NCBI GenBank assembly: GCA_024516155.1
Contig: JAJJXM010000017.1
Span: 124,001-188,000 of the forward strand
Length of the DNA stretch: 64,000 bases
Direction of reading: 5' to 3'
DNA from: Pyronema omphalodes
Lineage: Eukaryota > Ascomycota > Pezizomycetes > Pezizales > Pyronemataceae
Under the pieces are notes generated by a model. It did not search any database, was not told the origin of the DNA, and worked only from the letters and a program-made list of their open reading frames with translations. The position numbers were made by a program, and so were the translations under genes. Of the stretch, positions 57,634 to 64,000 are shown piece after piece. Numbering within the stretch: the first letter of the stretch is position 1; each line of letters begins with the position of its first letter.

Positions 57634-59822
57634 ATGCCGATGTACGTTGCCCCCCAACACCACCGAGCTTCATTCAGGCACAAAGTCAAAGAAATCTACA
57701 GACAATATTGATGCTTTGCGACCTAAAAAAGAAAAAAGAAAAACAGAATTGCTTGATTCTTAAGCTCTTGCTGACAGATGACGCAATTTGAAATAATAGG
57801 CTCAAAAATCCCGCTCAGAAATACAAGGCTTTCCCGCCGGTAAACCTACCAGACAGACAATGGCCGTCTAAGCAGATTACCAAGGCTCCACGATGGCTGT
57901 CTACCGACTTGCGCGACGGAAACCAGAGTTTGGTCGATCCTATGGTATGCAACTCAATGCGCGGCTCCGGGGGTGTTATGCACGGTAACTAATAACCATA
58001 TAGGATGGAGACCAGAAATGGAGATACTTCCAGATGTTGGTGGAGCTCGGATACAAGGAGATTGAGGTTTCCTTCCCTTCAGCATCTCAAGTCGACTTTG
58101 ACTTCACCCGCCGTTTGATCGAGACCCCCGGTGCTACTCCAGATGACGTCTGGCTACAGGTTTTGTCGCCTTGCAGAGAGGAATTCATTAAGCGCACCAT
58201 CGAGTCCCTCAAGGGAGCAAAGAAGGCTATTGTTCACTTGTACCTTGCTACCTCAGCATGTTTCCGTGAGGTCATCTTTGGTATGAGCGAGGAGGAGTCT
58301 TTGGCTCTTGCAGTCAAGTGCACCAAGCTCGTCCGCAGCTTGACCAAGGACTGTCCCGACGCCCAGGACACCGAGTGGGCCTACGAGTTCTCCCCCGAGA
58401 CCTTCTCCGACACTCGTCTCGACTTCGCCGTCCAGATCTGTGAGGCCGTTAAGGAAGCATGGGGACCCACCGAGGAGAACCCTATTATCTTCAACCTCCC
58501 CGCCACCGTCGAGATGTCCACCCCCAACGTCTACGCCGACCAGATCGAGTACTTCTGCCGCAACATCACCGAGCGTGAGAAGGTCTGCGTTTCCCTCCAC
58601 CCTCACAACGACCGTGGATGTGCCACTGCTGCTGCCGAGCTCGCACAGATGGGAGGAGCAGACCGTGTTGAGGGATGTTTATTCGGAAACGGAGAGCGTA
58701 CTGGAAACGTCGATCTTGTTACCTTGGCCTTGAACCTTTACACCCAGGGAATCCACCCCAACATTGACTTCTCCGACCTTCCCAAGGTTATCGACCTCGT
58801 CGAGGACTGCACCAAGATCCCCGTCCACGCTCGTGCCCCTTACGGAGGACAATTGGTTGTATGCGCTTTCTCCGGATCCCACCAGGATGCCATCAAGAAG
58901 GGATTCGCCCTCCGCGAGAAGCAGGGAATCCCCGAGGACGAGAACTGGGCCATGCCCTACCTCCCCTTGGACCCTGCGGATATCGGACGTACCTACGAGG
59001 CCATTATCCGAGTCAACTCCCAGTCCGGAAAGGGAGGAGTTGCATGGGTTATCCAGCGATCTTTGGAGCTTGACATGCCTCGTGGTCTCCAGATTGCTTT
59101 CTCTCGCGTTGTCCAGAAGCAGACTGAGACCTTGGGACGTGAGCTTAAGCCGAGGGAAATTCAGGCTTTGTTCGAGGATGAATACTTCCTTAACAAACCT
59201 TCTAGAATTAACTTGGTAGACTACGAATTCTCTACCGACCGTTCCACCTCCCCTGCCCCCGCCCTCGGAAAGGCCTCTGCAAACCCTAGAAGAACTTTCG
59301 TCGGTATCGTCTCTATGGATGGAAGAGAACACTCTATCCGTGGTGTCGGTAACGGTCCTATCTCATCTTTGGCAAACGCCTTGAAGTGTATTGGAGTTGA
59401 GTTGGAGGTCAAGGACTACAAGGAACACGCGGTTGGACGGGGACGTGACGGAAAAGATGCAAAGGCCGCTACATTCATCGAGTGTATCGTTGGAGGTGCT
59501 AGCTCTGGAAAACCACAGACTGTGTGGGGTGTTGGAATTCATGAGGATGCTGCTCAGGCTTCTTTGATTGCTATTCTGTCGGCCGCTAGTAGGGTATGTT
59601 GTTTTGATACTTCCTCGAAGACTTTTCTTTTCCTTTCTTTTGAAAGATTTGGTAGCTAATGTTGATATTGTATAGGTCGTCAACTCCCGCCCTGGAACTC
59701 CCCTTCCTATCGCTACAAAGAATGAAAATGGATTAGCCCCAACTGCAAACCCTATCAACGCCAACACTGTTAAAGTCGCCATCAACGGATTGGAACAGGC
59801 TGCCGAGAACATGAACTTGTAA
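57634..59822 (+). CDS. LEU4: 2-isopropylmalate synthase
   Basis: First committed enzyme of leucine synthesis: 2-oxoisovalerate plus acetyl-CoA to 2-isopropylmalate. Model join(57634..57641,57800..57944,58004..59593,59676..59822), 629 residues. The first exon is only eight bases (ATGCCGAT); spliced, the N-terminus reads [23 protein letters not shown]-barrel landmarks are [18 protein letters not shown] (catalytic Arg and metal-binding Asp), [16 protein letters not shown], and the metal-site [17 protein letters not shown]; then [17 protein letters not shown]. The C-terminal LeuA regulatory domain ([18 protein letters not shown] ... FIECIVGG ... [20 protein letters not shown]) makes leucine feedback inhibition likely. 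No clear mitochondrial peptide is visible on this start. Confidence 0.96.
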
Positions 59823-60859
59823 AACAAGAAAAATTAAAATTAAAAATCATACTGAAAAGGGAATCAAAAAATTGTTGGAGGTTTTGTTTTCTTTTTTTTT
59901 TTTTTTCTTTTTCTTTTTTTATAATTTTGAAAATATTTCGGGGTGGGATGGATTTGGATGAGATGGGGTTGGATTGGGTGAGCTTGGATTGGGGCTGCTA
60001 AATGAATTTGATATGATATGGATTTGATATGGATTTGAGGTTAGGTTAGGTTGTGTTGGGGTTTTTTTGTGTTTTGTTGTTTTTTATTTTTTTTTTGTTT
60101 GGTTTTTTTTGTAGGCTGTAGCATAGGGTTATCGGAATTTAAAAGCCTTTGTTGTTTTAGATGCTGGAATCCTGGGAAGGTGATTAGTGAGTGAAGGTGC
60201 TGTGATGTGATGTGATGTGATGTGATGTGATGTGATGTGATGGTGGGGTAGTGGGATAGTGGGATAGGGGTGACAGCAGTGATAGGGGTGATGGGGGTGA
60301 TGTGATAGAGGTGACATGAAGTAAGGAACAGGAATACATAGACATCGGGTCTATACATAAAGTTCATTCATAAAGTTCATTTATATAGTGAATCCATCCG
60401 CTGTAAACCTATAAGCCTGTGAACCCGTAACATTTCATCCTAGAGACAAAAAAGAAAAGTACAACCCGTCCGGAGATTACTAAAGAAATCTTGAAGCTAC
60501 ATACGTGATCAATACATAACCGAAATATGTTAATGTAGCAATGAAAATAAGGTTTATTAATCTTTTGCGGGTTTAGTTTCGTGGCGCTTGATTTCGTGGT
60601 TGAGGTTTTGCGGTTGGGGTTTCTTGTTTTGCTTCCGTAATTACAGGCGGGAGGGGGTTTAAGTTATGTTGTGTTATGTTATGTCATGTTGTATCATATT
60701 GTGGCAGCACTGGCAGCACTGGCAGGTAAGTATGGTGTACAGTAGTATTTCTAAATAATTATAATCTCCAGTTCTGTGTAACAACCTGTAATGGAAAAGA
60801 TCAGCGAACCAGGGTGTGATGGCCAATGGTGGTTTTGTACCGCGAACGAAAACCTGGCA
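59823..60859. other. 3' region of LEU4 and repeat-rich spacer
   Basis: Very T-rich (59880-59930, 60060-60115), with GGATTTGATATG repeats near 60005-60040 and TTATGTTGTG repeats near 60664-60700. GGCAGCACT direct repeats are at 60702-60724. No gene seen. Confidence 0.55.
60201..60240 (+). repeat. (TGTGA)8 microsatellite
   Basis: Eight perfect copies of a pentanucleotide, followed by related GTGATAGGGG repeats to about 60310. Confidence 0.9.
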
Positions 60860-61160
60860 CTAGCGAAGCACCTCTGATGCATCTCGGCAACCTTCGCAAC
60901 CACACCAGGTTACCCGGATCGTGCAGTAACCAATAGGCGTTACAACGAAGCGAGGTGGGAACTGAGCGGTGGCCGAAAACCGGTTTTTGAGGTCGATGGC
61001 ATTCCAAATGTTTCTGGCACTCACAGACATCGCAATTCTGCTTGGGAAAGTAGCAGGGCGTTCGCGCTGCAGTTGGCATCTATAAAATAAGACAATTCCA
61101 CCGTCCATTTCGAATTTTGTAATCACTGCTTGATGCGACTGCTGCAGCACAACAAAATGC
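60860..61160. other. Unassigned spacer with Cys-rich minus-strand frames
   Basis: Two overlapping minus-strand frames (60801..61079 and 60860..61150) contain Cys/His-rich stretches (CDVCECQKHLECH; WCGCEGC). There is no clear start context, family or exon series. Could be a remnant of a mobile element or chance. Confidence 0.25.
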
Positions 61161-61168
61161 TAACTGAC

Positions 61169-61200
61169 AGTTGACAATTGACAATTGACAATTGACAATT
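61169..61200 (+). repeat. (TTGACAA)n repeat
   Basis: About four and a half copies of a seven-base unit; each junction creates the palindrome CAATTG. Lies directly before the 112-bp tandem repeat. Confidence 0.85.
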
Positions 61201-61204
61201 AACA

Positions 61205-61480
61205 CGCCGGACCGGTTACAGGTGAAAAAGGTGAGTTTTACCCACGTTGACATACTTTCCCCGATACTTCTTCCAAAAAACAATGAACTGACGAGAAGAG
61301 GCAGGCGCAATTGAAGCACCAGACCGGTTACAGGTGGACAAGGTGAGTTACCCACGTTACCATACTTTCCCCAATGCTTCTTCTGAAAAACAGTGAACTG
61401 ACGAGCAGAAGCAGGCGCAACTGCGACCAGTAATAGGTAAGAAAGGTGGGTGCTACCCATAATAACATACTTGCCCCAGT
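61205..61480 (+). repeat. Imperfect tandem repeat, about 112-bp unit, two and a half copies
   Basis: Copies begin with GACCGGTTACAGGTG at 61210 and 61322 and with the divergent GACCAGTAATAGGTAAG at 61425. Shared elements in order: GGTGAGTT..TACCCACGTT, CATACTTTCCCC, CTTCTTC..AAAAACA.TGAACTGACGAG, GCAGGCGCAA. The third copy is shorter and more diverged. No coding potential is evident. Confidence 0.85.
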
Positions 61481-61950
61481 AAATCTCTTTTAACGATATC
61501 AATTGGTAAGCTTCAATTCTCCAAATCCTCAAAAAATATCCAACTCGATCTATAATGTTATTTCTAACTCGGACGACTTAGGGGTTCTCTTACCGCCACA
61601 ATTGTATCTAACATTTGAGGCCGTGAGCCTTGCGGGTAAGGAATTGAGGGGATCTCTTGAAGGAAACCTTCTCCGAGGGTTTGTGTTTTGCTATTGTTCC
61701 TTTTCCGCTTTTCAAAATGTACATATATTTATTTAATAAATCAATTCTCAAATCGTATAAAGCATATTCATAATGTCCGATATATCATATATCTTGAAAA
61801 AATCTCATATTGGATATGTTTTGAAAGTTCTTTTGCTATGATCAGGTAAACATTGAAAACAACTACGGTGATTCAGAGATATGAAGTTTTAGGTTCTTTA
61901 CGTTTGTTGTACTTATACTTATGGAGAACTTACCAGCGGTACATACTTCT
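61481..61950. other. AT-rich spacer, no gene seen
   Basis: Includes a 77-codon frame at 61503..61736 without motif. TATATCATATATC near 61780 is AT-rich and palindromic. Confidence 0.45.
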
Positions 61951-62252
61951 TTTTCTCTTTATTCTTTTTCTTTCTCTTTTTCTTTCTTCCTTTCTTTCTC
62001 TTTTTTTTTCTGTTTTTTCTTTCTCTTCTTTCTTTCGCTTTTTTCTTTCTCTTTTTTCTTTCTCTTTTTTCTTTCTCTTTTTTCTTTCTCTTTTTTCTTT
62101 CTCTTTTTTCTTTCGCTTTTTTCTTTCGCTTTTTTCTTTCTCTTTTTTCTTTTGCTTTTTTCTTTTGCTTTTTCTTTTGCTTTTTTCTTTCGCTTTTTTC
62201 TTTCGCTTTTTTCTTTCGCATTTTTATTTTCTTTCTCATTTTCTTTTTCATC
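61951..62252 (+). repeat. Long polypyrimidine tract, TTTTTTCTTTC(T/G)C-type repeat
   Basis: About 300 bases almost without A, built from 12-base units such as TTTTTTCTTTCTC with CTC/CGC variants. Both strands give spurious frames (Phe/Leu/Ser-rich forward; Lys/Glu/Arg-rich reverse). It abuts the LINE remnant. Confidence 0.9.
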
Positions 62253-62401
62253 TGGCCACGACCACGAAGAGCTCATTTGCTTCGGGAAGCCAAGCCCATT
62301 GCTTGGGAGTAATTCCCTGTGGCTAATTAAGCTGCGATTCAATGTTTAGATCAACTGTTACAAGTGTTAATGGTGAAGGCGACTGATTTTAATGGGGACC
62401 C

Positions 62402-63193
62402 TACATCTTTAGTGACAACCAGTCAGCAATCCGTAACATAAGACACCTCCAAAGGGGACCCGGCCAATATATTGCTCGATGCATCCATGAAATTACAAAA
62501 ACCCTGATGAAATTCAACACTGAAATAACAATCTCATGGGTACCGGAACACACATAAATCCGAGGAAATGAGATGGCAGATGACCTCGCCAAAGCTGCAA
62601 CCTCTCAGAAACCGGACCGCACACCTGTGGTATCCATCTCCTGGCTCAAAAGACAAACCCGAGGCCAAAAACTGAAGGAGTGGAAGGAATGGTATGAACA
62701 ACAAAAACAGCCAAAAACATACAAATCACTTCATTTAAAACAGCTAGACATTGCATACACAAATACCACCCGCAAAATCTCATCAGCCATCCTAGGCCTG
62801 CGAACCGGTCATGGATATTTTTTGGATCACCTATCAAAGACGAACTCCGAAAAATATCCTTCACCCAGATGCACCTGTCCAATGCAACCCCCACAAACAC
62901 CCAAACATCTCATCCTAGGCTGCCCAAAATACCAAGTACAGAGGAATAAACTCCGCCGCGAACTGAAACTTCACAGGAACCACCCTGTACCACTCCAAGT
63001 GATACTCCACTCTCCTGCTGGAACCAAGGCCCTTACCACTATGATCTCTACTAACAAGATTGCCACCGCAGAGTGGATACAGGTACAGGTAAGTAATGCT
63101 CCCGCTATGGAAGATGACCCGGAAGGAAGGAGAATAGGCTGGGGAACACTGATCGAATCTGAGAACGAGCACGAAGGGGTTCGGAGCGAATAA
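62402..63193 (+). pseudogene. 3' fragment of a Tad/I-like LINE: RNase H end of ORF2, broken
   Basis: The reading from 62402 gives YIFSDNQSAIRNIRHLQRG and TEITISWVPEHT, then a TAA stop, then IRGNEMADDLAKAATSQ, which match the RNase H domain of non-LTR retrotransposon ORF2 (catalytic Asp residues in SDNQSA and ADDLAK). The frame continues for 206 codons and contains RCTCPMQPPQTPKHLILGCP, the Cys/His motif common after RNase H in these elements. Reverse transcriptase and ORF1 are absent, so the copy is 5'-truncated by the polypyrimidine tract. The stop could arise from a CAA-to-TAA change, as RIP makes, but one site is not proof. Confidence 0.82.
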
Positions 63194-63440
63194 GACGAAT
63201 AATGCTGTAAAAAAAAAAAAAAGAAACCTGAAGACAGATACATAATTATGTACATAGAGAGCCGAAGAACAGCAAGAGTGAGAAAGGGTAGCGCGCGAGA
63301 AAGGCAAAAGAGAGGAAGTGAGAGGAAGAAGAGGACAGGATGAGACAAAAGCTGAAGAGAGAGGTGAAAGGAGAGGTCTAAAAAGAAGGGGGAAAAGTCG
63401 AGGGGCGAAAGGAAAGAGGCGGAGTGAAGTGATATCAAAG
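63194..63440. mobile_element. Probable 3' tail of the LINE remnant and purine-rich spacer
   Basis: A run of 14 A at 63208-63222 lies 15 bases after the frame's stop codon, then a purine-rich stretch of AGAGAGAAAG type to about 63440. The element's exact 3' end is not visible and no target-site duplication was identified. Confidence 0.4.
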
Positions 63441-63660
63441 AGCAGAGCAGAGCTCCCCACGGTCCGTCCGGTCCAGTCCTGGCTACGGACCGGACTGGAC
63501 CACATATCACGGTCCGGTCCGGTGCTTGGACTGGGACTGGCAGTCATTTTTACACGGTGGACTGGACCGCCTGTGGGTGACCGTAGGTGACCATAAGGTC
63601 ACACAAAATCACTCGCAGGTGACCATGGGTGACCGTGGGTGACTGCAGTTTTAGTTTTTG
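63441..63660. repeat. GGTCCGGTCC and GGTGACC clustered motifs
   Basis: At 63459-63575 the sequence repeats GGTCCGGTCC, GGACCGGACTGGACC and GGACTGG in both orientations; at 63573-63642 GGTGACC occurs five times (GTGGGTGACCGTAGGTGACC, then CAGGTGACCATGGGTGACC). GGTCACC/GGTGACC and GGTCCGGACC are palindromic. Fits terminal repeats of a mobile element or a rearranged satellite; identity unknown. Confidence 0.6.
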
Positions 63661-64000
63661 AGCGCGCAGAAATTTCAACAGTGATTCTTATTATATCTTT
63701 TGCTACAAGAATTGATCACTACGATTTCAGAGCGGACCTAAGTAATCCCAATGAATTGCCAAAGGTTTCATGATTACTTTTGCTAATGTTTCCCCATTTT
63801 CCCAAATTTCCTGACAAAGAACAGGAAAATTGTAAACAATTGAGGTTCATTGGTCTCGCGAACAAGAAAGAAACAGATGCGGTGGATGGGAAAGGACAAT
63901 TACTGGCAGGCTTAGATGGGAAAAGCTTCACTGCGATGGGAAAGGGGGGGGCGAGGGGTGGTCACGACACGATTTATTTGGAAGACTCTTTACATATGGA
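63661..64000. other. Window-end spacer, no gene seen
   Basis: No motif-bearing frame; the 70-codon minus frame at 63719..63931 has no support. Confidence 0.4.

Noticed and set aside
58679..59332. 217-codon minus-strand frame inside LEU4
   Set aside because: Same codon-bias shadow effect as in GRS1.
61919..62342. Lys/Glu-rich minus-strand and Phe/Leu-rich plus-strand frames
   Set aside because: Products of the polypyrimidine tract, not of real genes.
62915..63547. 210-codon minus-strand frame at the window's right end
   Set aside because: Antisense to the LINE fragment and the purine-rich spacer; low-complexity Ser/Phe/Leu.

Overview
The window is nuclear DNA of a filamentous ascomycete fungus (Pezizomycotina). 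The genes carry short introns of about 45-70 bases with GT...AG borders and TACTAAC-like branch points, and gene density is about one per 3 kb on both strands. The gene set is fungal: Dml1/Misato, Pan3, Nrde2, Apc4, an alpha-isopropylmalate synthase and a GPI-anchored wall protein. An early-diverging class such as Orbiliomycetes or Pezizomycetes is possible, but this is a weak inference. No rRNA, tRNA, CRISPR array or operon was seen.

Left part (1-17.6 kb): the 3' part of DML1 (+), a Pro/Ser/His-rich repeat protein with signal peptide and GPI signal (+), the actin regulator GMF/Aim7 (+), a decayed secreted-protein remnant, a fungal protein with a PARP-finger-like Cys/His block (-), the nuclear RNA-surveillance factor NRDE2 (-), and a very acidic 962-residue protein (+). 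A 4.9 kb stretch without recognisable genes follows.

Middle (22.5-43.7 kb): a NIPA-type magnesium transporter (+, eight exons), LSM7 (-), a 2.5 kb AT-rich spacer with a 30-copy hexanucleotide microsatellite, an M24B Xaa-Pro peptidase (+), PAN3 (-) divergent from APC4 (+), importin beta KAP95 (+) and the proteasome alpha subunit SCL1/PSMA6 (+).

Right part (44.8-64 kb): a VHS-GAT trafficking adaptor (+), a SAC phosphoinositide phosphatase with hSac2-type C-terminus (-), a FAF2/Ubx3-type UBX protein (+), a mitochondrial oxidoreductase-like protein (-) divergent from glycyl-tRNA synthetase (+), LEU4 (+), and then a repeat-rich end: simple repeats, a 112-bp tandem repeat, a long CT tract and a broken RNase H end of a Tad/I-like LINE.

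Most genes are conserved housekeeping genes: mRNA decay and RNA surveillance (PAN3, LSM7, NRDE2), protein turnover (APC4, SCL1, UBX protein), traffic (KAP95, VHS-GAT, SAC), and translation and metabolism (GRS1, LEU4). I see no clustered pathway and no strong candidate for a new system. The most distinctive items are the repeat-built wall protein, several first coding exons of only 3-17 bases, a GC-AG intron in APC4, and the repeat and retroelement end. Exon borders were worked out by hand from splice motifs, reading phase and family conservation.
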